Source of the DNA: Tenrec ecaudatus
Taxonomy: Eukaryota > Chordata > Mammalia > Afrosoricida > Tenrecidae
DNA: 64,000 nt
Direction: 5' to 3'
Assembly: GCF_050624435.1 (NCBI RefSeq)
Contig: NC_134545.1
Span: forward strand, 90,034,563-90,098,562
Position numbers and translations under genes: made by a program. How positions within the stretch are numbered: the first letter of the stretch is position 1; the number at the start of each line of letters is the position of its first letter. The notes below the pieces were generated by a model. It was not told the origin of the DNA, did no database searches, and saw nothing but the letters and a program-made list of their open reading frames with translations. Below are positions 1 to 12,479 of the stretch, in pieces.

Positions 1-1080
1 CCTGCTTGAGATTAGAAACAGTTACAAGATTGACAATGTGGGGGAAAGAAAGGAATTGGTTGTTGAGAAGATAAATTGTGATGAGGACGGCTGCCTCTCT
101 TGCTTCTCTGGATCGAACCAAAACATCTTGCTAAGGGATTTTATCCCGGATGGCTTTCTTAATGCACAATCAGGAAACAGGAAGCTTCTAGGGCTAAGTC
201 AATGTTTGCAAAAATCATGAAGACAAACACAATCAGATCCATAATGCATTGAATATATCTAGCCCTTTGATTTTGAGGGGCTCTTTAAAGCCGCCCAAGG
301 CATCCCTGTAATCCCTACTTTCTTCGAGGTGAGATGATTAGAAGAGCAGAGACACAGAACTGAAGATCAAGCCAGAGTGTTGGATTAACCACCTCTGTCC
401 TCACCGCCCTCGCAAAAACATCTGAAGGAAAGCTCTAGAAAATCGACCACACAGAGCCCTTTACCTCCGTCCCACAAGAGAGGGGACTCCTGTATTTGCC
501 CCTCAAGAAGTCACGTGTTTGCAGTTACCCTCCCCCTGTCCTATTGCATATTTCCTCCAAGTGTAGAAATGGCAAGCAAGCGAGCAAACATTGCTGCACA
601 AACAATAAATTGTAAACATTTCACGAATTGGTTATGAAATGCATGTGGTGTTGCCTATCATAACAAAACTGCAAAAAATGCCCCACAAGCATTCTTTGCT
701 TCTGAGGGAAATGACCGATGCGCACTTGCTTTTTACAACATTGAGGCTTTCCTTCCACCACCCCCTAAAATTATATTTTAATAAGAGTTCAAAGAATTTT
801 AAATTGCAATACTTGAGATTTCAGGTAAAAGGAAAGAGGCTGATTTAGCCCCAGGGACACAAAGCAATGCTATCATGTAGGTCAGATGTGGAGTAAGGTC
901 TTAGAGCATCCGTGAAGAGCCACCTTGACCTTCACAGAGCAGGGCCAGAGAAAGACTGCTCAGGAGGTGTAGGGAGTTGAGACGCTGCAGCTTTTCGGCG
1001 CTGGGTATTAATGCTGTGGTTGCCCATCTCTCTTCGTCGGAGGTCCCAGTCACCAACACCGCCTGGAATTCATTAACCTG
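1..1080. other. Unique sequence, no gene recognised
   Basis: I see no confident repeat, RNA gene or coding exon here. The open frames are short (up to about 70 codons) and low in complexity. The composition is ordinary mammalian intergenic or intronic DNA. Confidence 0.5.
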
Positions 1081-1720
1081 CTAACTGGCCTCTAGGCATC
1101 TGCTCTTTCCCTTTTCCAATTTATTCCCTGAGCAGCAGCTCCACTTGTCTTTTGAAAAGACAAATCTGATGGCTTAGTTTCTTTCTTAAAGACCTGCAAG
1201 CTTCTGATTGCTCTCTGACTGGGCCAAAATTTGGAATTATAAATGGCCTGCATCACCTAACCCATACCAAGCTTCTTTGCCTTCATGGGCTTCTCCACCT
1301 TTCTTTCCTGGTTTCTAGTTTTAGCCACATTCTCGTAAGCTCCTAGCAGGTGTCACATGACTTCCCCTTTGGAGTTCTTTGTATATCCTGTGACTTCTTC
1401 ATGGGATGTTTTTCGTTCACTTCTTAGCTAACTCATTGGTATTTAGTCTTCATGTCCTGGGCACATTTAATCTACCTACTATGTACTCCCATGGAATTCT
1501 GCCACTCTCTTATCCAATGTTTAGTTTTGCACTGATTAGTTCAGCACCTCTTGTTCCAGTAAATGGATGCTCCCTGAGAGCATGTCCTTCTAACAAGCTC
1601 AGCTTTGCCTTACAAGGCAGTGAGTATCTTGTCTCATAGTAAGCTTTCAATATTTTGTATTGATTCAACAGATGAGCTTAGTCTATGCTCAGTAAATATC
1701 TGTAGAATAAATGAACTGAT
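1080..1720 (+). repeat. L2 LINE 3' region, degraded
   Basis: The stretch reads like the L2 3' end in plus orientation: pyrimidine-rich text around 1270-1400, then a TGCTCCCTGAGAGCA-type block near 1567, then a tail of the form 'agtaaatatctgtagaataaatgaa' at about 1690-1715. L2 is an ancient LINE shared by all placental mammals. Divergence is high, so the borders are approximate. Confidence 0.55.
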
Positions 1721-3090
1721 TAGAGTGGAATTAATAAAGAATAACAACTTGAAAAAATTAAAGCAACTGAATATCCTCCAAATACATGAACTTGAGGTGG
1801 TTGCAAGTTGGTTCTCATTGTAATTTCTACCTCAAATTCTTGGCATGGGATCAGAACTAGATTGGTGTGTATAGTAGTTTCCTAAAAGTGACTGGATATG
1901 ACCAGGATGTGATTAATAATAAAGAAATGTATAGTAAATATGGATTAATTTCTAATTTGCTAGCTCAAACTTTGCCCCTATTCCAGTCCTTTTACCACAT
2001 GTGAGAGGAGGTTTCTTGGAGAGTAATTAAAGCAGCCCTTTAATCCACAGCTGCTTGAATATAGATTCCCGTAACTTTCTCAAAGAGTGACCAGGAAAGA
2101 CGATGAGAATCTATAACAACCTGTGAGAGTTGGCCAGTTAACCCTGTCTTGAAGAAGCATTGCTAGGTAAGTATCCCGAGGTGATGTGAGCAGAAGTGCC
2201 GACGAACATTCACGGTTTATCACGGTCAATGTAACCTTTTTAAAAAATTTTTTGCAATGACTGAACATTTGAGACCACTGATATTTCAAAGTATATTCGA
2301 GAGTTTGAGTAAACCAGGAACATCCAGCCTGAGAATGCCAATGAAACGGTACATGTACATGATTCTCCAAGACGCTGCGAGCTGGAGATAGGAATACTGC
2401 AAGAAGGAATAAGACCAGAACCCAGCGATCTGGAGGAACGTCACCTAGCAAAAGATACACGGTCCGAGACATGAGCTGGAAGGAAATATCCTGATCTACC
2501 TTTTAGAAGCACAGCTGCTTTGGAGAGTTTTGAATTTTTCATCATCTTACTTACCAGCTCCCACATTGGCCGTGTCGCAACAGTGGCTGCCAATTAAAAT
2601 GCCAACTGGCTTGAACAAGTCAATAGAATGGGAATGGCAAATCTGAGCGACCTGAGGGAACACATGGGTCATTTGACTTCCTGTTGTTAAGTCGTTTAGC
2701 ACATTCATTTGTTGCGAACACTGTGAGCCTGCACTGACTCAATGGCGGTGCATTTGCTTTTGGTTTGGTGGACAATGGCCAGGTTGTTTACCACTGTTAT
2801 GAATGTTGACTTCCCTGTACTCCCTCTCTTCTGCCTGTAGGCCAATTGTAAACCAGGTGGTGTCCATCTGATCTTCTGACCCACCCCAGTCTACTGTTGG
2901 CTCATTTCAATGTGGAGGCCTCAAAGGAAAACATGGTCATTATTGTCCAAGTTAGTGTAAAATAGTGCCTTGATCCTAGATAATAAATTCTGCCTGTGGT
3001 TTTGAAGACATTGGAGCAGCTCTTACGTGGCAAGGAAGCAGAGATTTATAACAAAGGAGAGACCTTTCCAGTGTTTCCCAAATTCACCAC
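1721..3090. other. Mostly unique sequence; SINE tail fragment near 2735
   Basis: Most of this is unassigned. At about 2735-2770 the text 'gactcaatggcggtg' followed by a TTTGG-rich run looks like the last 40 bases of an AfroSINE. A minus-strand open frame of 130 codons spans 2080-2472 and includes a hydrophobic stretch near its start. It matches nothing I know and I do not call it a gene. Confidence 0.4.
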
Positions 3091-3094
3091 TCAG

Positions 3095-3340
3095 TCACCA
3101 CATTTATGTATTTATTTAAGCAGTCTTACTGTCATGTAATATTATACACATGTTACACAGTTCACTAGTTTAGTCATACTAAAAAGAGTTGTACAACCAT
3201 CACCACAACCAACCCCCATCACTTTGTCCTATTTCTTGCATTCACTGTTATCAGCTCCCGTCCATTGCCACACCCCCAAGCAACCATTACTCCAGTGACT
3301 GTATCTGTAGACTTGTCGATCTTGGATCTAATATACAGAA
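3095..3340 (-). repeat. Ancient L1 3' UTR fragment
   Basis: The segment resembles the reverse complement of an old mammalian L1 3' end: 'gttgtacaaccatcaccac' (about 3189), then 'agcaaccattactccag' (about 3279). The same pattern recurs at 41,840-42,050. It is a decayed fragment without coding potential. Confidence 0.55.
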
Positions 3341-3679
3341 AGATCATAGCAAAACGAAGAAAACAATTAAAAACAAACAAACAAGGTGGGTCCGAATAAC
3401 CTCTATTATAGAAGAGTTAAAAAGAAGGAATGATGCAACATTCTTAAATCGGAAGTGAGAGGCAGATTAAGAGGTCTTTGAACTGCAAATCCTGTTTGGT
3501 TACTCAAGGGGAGCACCTACTATTTCTCTAGTTGCATATGCAATCGCCAAGAATGCACAGCATTTGCTTCAAGATTACAGGCTCCTATTGTCTCCGATCT
3601 CCCAAAGACTAGTGAAATCGGTGATGACAAACACTGTTGGTCTGATGCTAACAGAAACACATCCTCCAACCTATCTCTA

Positions 3680-3800
3680 CCTTTTGCTAGCAAACTAATT
3701 CCAATTCATAGCAACCGTATCAGGTAAGGTAGAAATTCCCCCATTCATTCTCAGGGCTCTATTGACTTTGCGTCTATATCAATCTCTTGCAAAGAATTGG
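3680..3800 (-). repeat. AfroSINE fragment, weak
   Basis: 'ttccaattcatagcaaccg' near 3699 is the reverse complement of the AfroSINE 3' core. The rest is too diverged to place its ends. Confidence 0.35.
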
Positions 3801-3841
3801 TGGGTCACACTGGTAGGTTAGAACTGACAGGTTACAACATG

Positions 3842-4514
3842 TTATTCCACCTATTCTTTTTTTCTTTCTTTTTTTACATTTTATTAGGGATTCATACAAC
3901 TCTTATCACAATCCATACATATACATACATCAATTGTATAAAGCACCTCCGCACATTCCTTACCCCAATCATTCTCAAAGCATTTGCTCTCCACTTAAGC
4001 CCTTTGCATCAGGTCCTCTTTTTTCCCCCTCCCTCCCCACTCCCCCCTCCCTCATGTGCCCTTGGTAATTTATACATTGTTATTTTGTCATATCTTGCCC
4101 TATCCGGAGTCTCCCTTCCCCCCTTCTCTGCTGTCCCTCTCCCAGGTAGGAGGTCACATGTGGATGCTTATAATCAGTTCCCCCTTTCCAACCCACTCAC
4201 CCTCCACTCTCCCAGAATCTCCCCTCACACCCTTGGTCCTGAAGGTATCATCCACCCTGGATTCCCTGTGCCTCCAGCCCTCATATGTACCTGTGTACAA
4301 CCTCTGCCCTATCCAGCCCTGCAAGGTAGAATTCGGATCATGGTAGTTGGGGGGAGGAAGCATCCAGGATCTGGGGGAAAGCTGTGTTCTTCATTGGTAC
4401 TACTTCGCACCCTGACTGACCTGTCTCCTCTGCTAAACCCCTCTATGAGGGGATCTCCAGTGGCCGACATTTGAGCCTTGGGTCTCCACTCTGCACTTTA
4501 TTCCACCTATTCTT
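3842..4514 (-). mobile_element. 5'-truncated L1 3' end with perfect 17-bp target duplication
   Basis: On the minus strand this is about 640 bases of L1 3' UTR ending in an A-rich tail (the T-rich run at about 3858-3877). It is flanked by identical 17-base repeats, TTATTCCACCTATTCTT, at 3842-3858 and 4498-4514. These are the target-site duplication and prove a single insertion. Its text matches the 3' ends at 10.6-11.2, 37.4-37.9, 45.0-45.6 and 60.6-61.1 kb. The perfect duplication suggests a fairly recent event. Open frames inside it are not genes. Confidence 0.9.
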
Positions 4515-4771
4515 GACCACCTTCAGCCTTGCATACACTAAGTGTTCGAAGCTTGAATGTTGATTACTTTATTTATTTTTTTTTTAATTTTTAAAATATT
4601 TTTACCTAGGGCAGGAGCCGGGTTGCCCCCAGGCACTAGGCGTGTCAGGCCTCAGCATTGTAAGGATAGTTCACTGAAGTCCCTGAGTGAAGTTTTCTCC
4701 GCTGTCCTACGTCTACGTTCCTAAAATTTACTCTGCGGTTTCTGATGATCCTGGCTTATGATTACTTTAAA
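4515..4771. other. Unique or unassigned spacer with T-rich run
   Basis: The T/A-rich run at 4566-4600 may be the tail of an old retroelement in minus orientation. Nothing else is recognisable. Confidence 0.35.
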
Positions 4772-4990
4772 GAAGGAGTCCGGAGGTCATAGGGGGTTAA
4801 GCACGGGCTGCTAGCTGAGCTAGGCAGTTCGTAAATACCCACAAGCTGCTTCGTGGGAGAGAGAGGAGGCTGTCTGCTCCCAGTAAGTTCTAGATGGTCT
4901 TGGAAACTTTATGGAGCAGTTCCACTCTGCCTTATTGAGTCGCTGTGAATCATAATTGACTTGATGGCAGTGGGTTTGGGTTTGGGGGGT
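4772..4990 (+). repeat. AfroSINE, near full length
   Basis: The copy starts with the tRNA-like head 'ggtcatagggggttaagc' (about 4784; consensus 'ggtggcacagtggttaagc'). It continues through 'gaggctgtctgctccca' and 'cttggaaactttatgg', and ends 'gacttgatggcagtgggttt' at about 4957-4976. It is the clearest full-length copy in the first 9 kb. Confidence 0.85.
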
Positions 4991-5289
4991 AACAAATGAA
5001 AAAATGGATGCAGCAAATAGATTCAGCAACTTTTTCGATGATTTAAAGGAAATAAGTGATACATTTAGGGTTCATGGCCAAATTCTCCAGTTGAAAAGCT
5101 CATGCTTGTCACCATGTGATACCAAAAGCAGTTACATAGTGGCTTCCCAATTGAACCATAATTAGAGAATGTCTGGATTCTACAGATTCTGGGCTGTCAT
5201 TCACATTTTGGTCTGAGGGGGTTCTAGAGTAGGACATGGAAAGGTAGCCTGTCTATAGAACCAGAATTTGGAAACCACTAGCTAAGGAT

Positions 5290-5475
5290 GCTATCTTGTG
5301 ACCCAGAAAAAACATGAGTTTGAACCCTGGCCACATGCTGTGTGATGGGGTAAATTACATACACTTCTTAACTTTGATTTCTCATTTGTAAAATGGTAAT
5401 ATTAATAGAAACTCTCAAACACTCTTAGGGGAGATGTGTGAATTCAATGGAAAAAAATGTCACTTGGCAAAATAC
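5290..5475 (+). repeat. MIR SINE
   Basis: The MIR core is readable: 'tgtgtgatggggtaaatta', 'cttaactttgatttctca', then 'tttgtaaaatggtaat', in the right order and spacing. MIR is an ancient placental SINE, and divergence is high as expected. Confidence 0.65.
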
Positions 5476-5499
5476 TTTTGAAATAGTAAAAAACAAATA

Positions 5500-5625
5500 A
5501 ATGAAAAACCCCCAAACAAAATCCTGTTACCATCAAGTTACCTTCAGCTCATGGTGGCCACACACGTGTCAGAGTAGAACTGTGTTCTAAAAAGGGTTCT
5601 GATATGGACGCTTCCTAAGTAGACA
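5500..5625 (-). repeat. AfroSINE fragment
   Basis: 'ccatcaagttaccttcagct' near 5532 and 'cagagtagaactgtgttct' near 5570 are the reverse complement of the SINE 3' third. The tRNA-like head is missing. Confidence 0.55.
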
Positions 5626-6999
5626 GCAGGTCTTTCTTCTGAGTTACTTCTGGATAGACTTAATTCCAAATTTTCAGTTAGCATGTGAGTGCATTAACCA
5701 TCTGACTCCCTGATTATTCCTGGTCAATAGTTCTTCAAGAAAAGAATGACTGTAGTTGTCATGTGGGTGGTTTTTTTTTTACATTAAAATTCTTATTCCC
5801 ATTGCTGTTATAAGAGTCAGAAAGCTGTAGCTAGAGCTGAAGTAGCAGAGGAGGCTACTGCGTGTTTACTTACATGCTTACCCATGCAGCAGGTGGCCAG
5901 CAAAACCTCAGCATTATCAATATGGATTTTGAAATCACCCTCGGCTAATAGCCCAAATTAATAGCCTTAGGGTGACTCCAGAGCAATTGAGAAAGAAAAT
6001 CCATAACTTTACTAAAGATGCCGGTGGCTGTTCAGGGAGACAGGTCTATATTAATTAACAGCTGTGAACACTGTAAAAACTAGTTCATTCAGGAAAGAGA
6101 GGCAGTTAAAATGAATCAAACACAGCACTCCTATAAGTATCTTCAGGATAAGAAGAAGAGGCAGCCAGACCCCCTGGAAAGGTTGGGCTGGAGGCTGCCC
6201 TGCCCCAAACCAGCCTTGCTCCCCCAGCATACCAGCTCTCACTGCAGCCTGTGGGTCCCTCCCATCCGACTGGCTTTGGCTATCAATGTTAGAAACATGC
6301 AGGTTTAGGTTCTACATGAAACCATGTAATCCTTTTGTTCTGAAGCAAAAGCACTCAACCCCTGTAGCCTGCATTCTCTGGGTCCCTCCTGGGGACTTTG
6401 GGAGGCAAGAGAGGGAGGATGAGGTTCTCATCCTCCAGCTCTCTGCTCACTGGACCTCGTTCAGACGATTCTAGCTAGCAAAGAGCTCTGAGCATGGTTC
6501 AATAATGGTCACTCTTTTCCAGCAGCCCCTCTCAGCTATCTGCACAGGGAGGGAGCTTTAGACCATTTTTACTTGTGAGGGAGAAAAGAACACATACGTG
6601 GGGAAAGGAGGGGTGCCCAGGGCGCACAGTGATGACAACAGAATGGGACACCGAGGCGTGGTTTGGAATCAAGTGGTATTGTTTTGTGACTCAGAACTCT
6701 GTCATAACCTACTTGCATTGATTGAAATCATGCTACCTTCTGGCATTTCCTATCTGGAAAATGACACCATATCATCCACTTGGCCGAGAGACCAGGAACC
6801 TGTCTACACTGCATCTCTGTCTTTGATAGCTTTTTGTACCACAATGGACACCTGAGGACAACATGCATAAAGTTGCCTTTTTTATACTCTCTGTCTTTAG
6901 GTTTATAAATATCCCTCCAGCAAGGAGTTAGCTTTGAGACTCCTGGTTGAGGCACCCTCATTAGATCTAGTATTTTTTCCCTAATGGACAAATGTAAAT
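5626..6999. other. Unique sequence
   Basis: No confident repeat, exon or RNA gene. Short open frames occur on both strands, none over 95 codons and none with a recognisable domain. Confidence 0.45.
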
Positions 7000-7145
7000 A
7001 CATTAAGTCATTCTGAGGTTATTTAACGTGTCTCTCTCTCATAACACTGCAAAGATATCACACAGGCAGCTCCGTGTCTTATTCCCTGCTATAAATCTGA
7101 CACATGGTAGCTCTTCAATAAATATTTGTTGCATTAATTAAGAAG
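7000..7145 (+). repeat. L2 3' terminus
   Basis: The ending 'catggtagctcttcaata' (about 7104) followed by 'aatatttgttgcattaatt' matches the closing motif of L2 (…tgctcaataaatatttgttgaatga). Only the last part of the element is visible. Confidence 0.6.
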
Positions 7146-7281
7146 GATACATTGATGCCCAGTTATTTCAGGTTATTTTGTTTACCAAATAATGTCCTGT
7201 AATATAGATGAATCCTGGTCAGGTTTTCTAAAGAGTCTCATTTTAAGTTTGTTTTGATTCCTCTTAATTCTACCCTTGTTT

Positions 7282-7590
7282 TTGCTTTATGTTACCCAGT
7301 TGATTCCAACTCATAGCAGCCCTGTGGGACAAAGGTGAGCTACTTGCTGGGGTTTCCTTGGCTGAGTGGGAGCTGATCACCAGAAGTTTCCTCCCAAGGA
7401 ACAGATGATGAGTTCAAACGGTTGACCTTTTGGTTAATAGCCAAGCACCTAGCTGTGACTAGACTTACAGAATTTCACCTTTTTTGTGTTTGACAAAGTA
7501 GGCTTTCAGCTCCTGTAAAGAGTTACAGTCTTGGCAACCCACAGGCAGGGCTGCCCTGGGCTACAGGGTCGCAGTGAGTGGACTGGAGTG
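7282..7590. repeat. AfroSINE (-) followed by AfroSINE fragment (+)
   Basis: About 7282-7450 is a minus copy: 'gttgattccaactcatagca' near 7300, ending in 'ggttgaccttttggttaata' near 7420. About 7500-7590 is a plus fragment: 'ctcctgtaaagagttacag', then 'cttggcaacccacaggcag' and 'gggtcgcagtgagt'. The two form a loose inverted pair. Confidence 0.7.
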
Positions 7591-8859
7591 CGTTTGTGTT
7601 GAAACCCTCACGTCAGCCATTATTTCCCTGCATCCTTGTCCCTCTGGGTTATCACTCCTCAACAGACGACATGATTAGTGTCTCAATTTCTTTTTTACAT
7701 ATTTGCTCAGTCACTAAGTCTCCTTGTTTATTCCACTCATCGTGTCGGGATATCACCATTTCCTATAATTTTCTTGCAAACTGTCTCGTATTATTTAAAG
7801 GTGTTACAAGTTCAGTGATACAGCCTGCAGAAGAAAATGGTCTTTCTAAATCAAGGGGTAGACCGGTTGGTGTCAATAACCTTGTAAAGGTGCTTACCTG
7901 TGAGGTTCAGCAGTTGGCTTTATCCCATTTGGTGATCACAAAACGGGAGCATAAAACAGATTTCCAAATGCAGGGCCCTTCCTTTCAGGAGGATTTTTGA
8001 GAGGCTCCATAATTTATTTGTCTTTGTCTACAGCCGAATAAGATTATGCTTTCTTTTCATCTTTCATTTTATCACTGGCTGTAATAAATGGATGCATTAA
8101 TTTGATCCATACATGCAAATAGGATGGTTTTATCCGGTGGCTGTGAATGGTGCTTGAAAAGAAAGAATCCAAATAATAAACCAGTGTCGTAATTTAGCAT
8201 AATTACAGATATGAAATATTACCCTGTATTAGTTATGGCCGTCACACGTGGATCAGAAACTTCCAGTTAAACCAGCGAAGTGGAAGAGAACAAAGGGAAA
8301 GAGGAAACACGATATGAGGATACACAAGATTTCTCGCCACAAATCCAGGCGGTTGGGAAAAATAAATGCAAGCTGGAGGTTTCTGGAAAAATCTACCCTG
8401 GGAGGAGATGTCCTTGTTTTCTCTGGAAAGGCCGCCAAGTTTAAGAGACTTGCCACAGTTTAATTAAAGTCTGCAGCTGGTGTGAAAGAAAGCAAAGAAG
8501 AAAAAGAAATTAGGGCAGCACAGAAACTAATGAAAGTCCAGGATCTCATTTCAAACTTGTTTCTCGATTATGAAAGAAAGATGACTTGTCAGACGTGGCC
8601 CCGTTCACCGTGACAAAGCCCTCGAGCAAGGAACATTCTGGACCGGGAGTCTGGCCTCTTTCCCCTGGACTGCCAGAGCCGTGTTCATCAAAGAGGCCTC
8701 AAAACCTTTGGTTTGTTTTTCAAACTGATGGACAACAGAGGGGAGCTCACAGTGAACAGCCTCCAGAGCTCCGAGGCACTCGAATATCAGGAACAGAACC
8801 AGAACGGGTCATCGTAATTGGAATCCCATTCAAGGCCGGCTTCCTAATACTAAGAATAA
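7591..8859. other. Unique block with AT-rich, homeodomain-like core
   Basis: There is no repeat signature. The part at 8000-8240 is rich in TAAT/ATTA words and contains an octamer ATGCAAAT at about 8114, which gives it the look of a non-coding regulatory element. Plus-strand open frames at 7578-8000 and 8248-8463 carry no recognisable domain. Confidence 0.4.
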
Positions 8860-9040
8860 TGTACTAACTAGTATTCCTATAGTACTTCCTAAGCAACGTG
8901 CCCAAGGAACTCATTTAACGTTTACAACTCTATGAGGTTGACAATATTATTGTCTTCATTTTATGGAGGAGAAAATTACATGGGGGAAGTTAAGTAACAC
9001 TCCAAGGTCACAGCTCTCAAGAGTAGAAGTGGGATTTGCT
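8860..9040 (-). repeat. MIR SINE
   Basis: The reverse-complement MIR core is present: 'tctatgaggttgacaatatt' (about 8930), 'ttcattttatggaggagaaa', 'gttaagtaacac' and 'ccaaggtcacagct' in order. Confidence 0.7.
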
Positions 9041-9049
9041 GGCATTTCG

Positions 9050-9640
9050 TGCCACTGGGGATGCGGAAGGATATGTGGTGGGCTGTTAACCCCATGGCCA
9101 ACAGTTGGAAATCACTAGCCTCGTGTTTGTGTTCCCACAGAGATCGACAGCCTCCAAATCCCAAAGAAGCAGCTCTACTCTGTCCTAGAAGATCACTACC
9201 AGTCAGAATCAATTCAATGGCACTGAGTTTAATTGTTTTGGGCCCTGGTGACCCTGTTGGCACTGGACTGCTAAGCTCAAGATTGACAGTTCAAACCAAG
9301 TAGCTGCTCCTTGGGAGAAAGATGAGACTGTCTGCTCCCATAAAGATTTACAACCTCAGAAACCCTATCTGGTTCAACGTGAGTCAGAATTAGGAGCACT
9401 GACAGTGCAATGGACCGCTAACCACTAGATCAGCAGTTTAAAACTGCCTAAAGCTGAGCTATAGCCCAGGATTTCTACTCTGGAAAAGAGCTACAGTCTC
9501 AGAAACCCACAGGGGTAGTTTTACTCTGTCCTACAGTGTCATTAAGAGTCAGAATCAACTCAATGGTAGTGAATGGAGAGTTTGATAGCTGTCAGAATGG
9601 AGTCAATGGCAGTGGGTGGTAGGGGGAGCCTGCCTCCCAA
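9050..9640 (+). repeat. Three AfroSINEs in a row
   Basis: Three plus copies lie head to tail. One ends at about 9235 ('caattcaatggcactgagtt'). The second begins at about 9240 ('gggccctggtgaccctg') and runs to about 9395. The third spans about 9395-9625, with a tRNA-like 'gcaatggaccgctaaccact' and the ending 'caactcaatggtagtgaatg' near 9557. An extra tail-like repeat, 'ggagtcaatggcagtggg', sits at 9598-9615. This is a local hotspot of repeated or nested insertion. Confidence 0.75.
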
Positions 9641-10624
9641 GTTTGGGTTCCTACGTTGAACTCAGGCAACATATTGACTTGTCTGAGCCTTTGATCCATT
9701 ATAGAAAAATGGATGTAACAGGAAATAATGCATGCTATATTTGAGGAAAGAACAATATTAGATTATGAATATAAAAATTCTAGCACACTACATAATAGGC
9801 AGGTATGTGATAAAAGTTGGCTCTCTCCCTCACCTTAAAATCACTTGATATTTATATTATGATCTAGAAATCTTTTAGAAAATAAAATTTATTTTGTAAT
9901 ATAAAAACTATTTATATTGCTATCAGTATTTGAGGAGTGTTGACCCAAAGAGGCTTTTTTTTTTGCAGGGGACTTACTATGAACAGGCAGGGAGGTGTGT
10001 CACTTTGGAGCCCAGCAATAAAGGAGTTGAGGAGTTGGTGACTCATGCAAAGCAATTCTACACCCAGATACACAAAACCCGCGCTTTCCTAAGTAAAGGA
10101 GATCCCAAAAAACAAAACGTGGATCCCAACGTGCATTCTTCCTGCTTGCTCACTTTCCTGCAGACAGATGAGAAGTACTTCTGCAAATTAAGCCTAATGA
10201 CAATGAAAGTGCAAGGTCATTACCCACTTTTATTGAATTAACTCCTCTTTTATGAACTGATTGATAGAATGCCATGTTGCTGCACAAATTCCTGTGCTAC
10301 CAGCCTGTGTGATCCCAGAATTGTAAATGATGAAATCCAAATCTGAAGGAGGGAGTGGTTTTAGAGCTTACACTGTGAACGCTCATTTTACAGAAGGCTG
10401 TGGGTGTCCCCAGGGGATCTTCTCTTAACATAGTCGAGAGATATGAACAGCTTTGCTATCAGACAGGTAGCATTTCAAAATCATTATGCCAGATGTGGTT
10501 AGGTTAAGATGCAATACTTTAATATGTAATCGTCCTTTTAACCCATTTTACAGTTGTTTCAGTATTTAAGGTTTTCTGCTTTCTTTTGGATTAAAATTTT
10601 TATCTGCCTTGTCTAGTCATTGTT
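9641..10624. other. Mostly unique sequence; possible MIR trace
   Basis: A weak MIR-like stretch lies at 9660-9800 ('gacttgtctgagcctttgat'). The rest is AT-rich and unassigned. A 103-codon plus frame at 9930-10241 has no recognisable domain. Confidence 0.35.
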
Positions 10625-12437
10625 GTTGGATTTTTTAAAAATATACTTTCCCTGGGGGCTCTTACATCTCTTGTCACAATCCATACATTCGTCCAGTGTG
10701 TCAAGCACATTTCCCATATGCCGCCATCGTCATTTTCAAAGCATTCTCTTCCCACCTGAGACCCTGATATCAGCTCCCCATATCTTCCCCATTCCTCCCC
10801 CCACCCTCCCTCAGGAATACTTGATAAGTTATAGATTATTTTTTCCATATCTTACATCGTCCTCTATGGCCCCTCACCCACTACTCTATTATTTGACCCC
10901 CTGGGAGGGGGTTCTAGTTTGATCCTTGTGATTGATTCCCCTTTCCCCTAATCTTCCTGGTATCTCTTCTCTCATTGTTGGCCCTGAGGAGTTTATCTAT
11001 CCTGAATTCCCTGTGTTGCGGGCTCTTATCTGTAGCAGTGTGCATGCTCTGGTCTAATCTGATTTGTAAGGTAGAACTGAGGTCATGATAGTGGGGTGAA
11101 GGAAGCACCAATGAATTAGAGGGAAGTTGTGTGTTTCATCAGTGTTCTACTAAACCCTGACTGATTCCTCTCTTTTGTGTGACCCCTCTGTGAGGCAATG
11201 TCCAATTGTCTACAGATGGGCAGTGGGTCTCCACTCCAGGCCCCACCTCACCCCTTGTGTTAAGGGAGTACTTGATTCAAGGCCAAAAGTCCATCTGCAA
11301 ACTTAATTCTTAACATATAGAATTCTATTCCTCTATCTATCTATATTTACATATGTACATGCCTGTATTAAGACCTCTATAAATGTCCTTTGTCTCGTAG
11401 TTCTTTCTTCTATTTCCTTTTTACTTTCCTCTGGTCCTATCATGTTCGGCCTTCATTCAGGTCTAGTAATTCCTCGCTGCTATATTTATTGCCCTTGATT
11501 AAACCCCACTATTCATCTATGACATTCCTTCCATTGATTTTAGTGCACTGGTTGTTCCTCCGCCCTTCCTTTTTCCCACCTCGCCTTCTCCCGTATCCCC
11601 CTGGAACCATTGGCCCTGTTCTCTTCATCCCCGAATTATTTATCCCATCTTATCTTATCTAGATAGATAGGCAGATACATTGATAAGTGTAAAAACCAGG
11701 CAAAGCCAACTAAAACAACAAAGGAAGTCAAAACTAACAAAACTATAACAACAACAAAAACAAAACCAAAATAAAAATAACAAAAAGAAAGCCATTAAAA
11801 AAGTGGAAAAGCCTACAAATAGTTCACGGACTGTTTGTTGGTCTTTATGAGTATTTTCCAGTTGAGTATGATGGGGTGCCACACTTTGTCTCCCAAGTCT
11901 ATTTTTGGTATCCCCAGGGGATTTCATCACTCTGCTTCCCCCTGCTCCTCTGCTGCATGCCCTCAGTGCCTTGCCCCAGCATGATGGGGCCAGACCGTGT
12001 AATATTCCCACCCTGTTTCTCCAGTGCTGTCCCCACAGCACCATGGTTTCGTGAGGGATGTTGTGTCTCATGGTGGAGCCAAACCTATGGTCCTCCCCAT
12101 GTATTGTCTGCTCCAAGCAGGAACATCATCCTTGGGGCTTGGTGGGCCAGGATATCCTCTCCTCCCTTTCCATCCCTCTGCATTTCTCCAGAGTGCTCTA
12201 ATCTGACACGCCCCTCTCCCCAAGCTGTAGCCCCAGTGCTGTCCTCTGAAGTGCATTCTGCTAAAGGCTTGGGGCAGGTGTTCACATAGTTGAGATTGGG
12301 GCCGGCCCTCCAGACCTCTCTATTGGTTCCCTGGTACATGCTGGTATGTTGTATTCACATCTTGGAACATTGGGTTGAAGCCTGATCTCTCTCTCTCTCT
12401 CCCTTGTGTGGGTTAGTGCCCCGCTCCACCCTCCTAC

Positions 12438-12479
<42 letters not shown>

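Noticed and set aside
2080..2472. 130-codon minus-strand open frame with a hydrophobic stretch
   Set aside because: No recognisable domain, no splice or promoter context and no sign of a retrocopy. A frame of this length is expected by chance in 64 kb.
3797..4474. 225-codon plus-strand open frame rich in Pro, Leu and Ser
   Set aside because: It lies on the antisense strand of a truncated L1 3' UTR bounded by a target duplication. Similar frames occur over the other copies of the same UTR.
11655..12289. Overlapping frames of about 140-150 codons on both strands
   Set aside because: They fall in the L1 3' UTR, which has low-complexity composition and no conserved protein.
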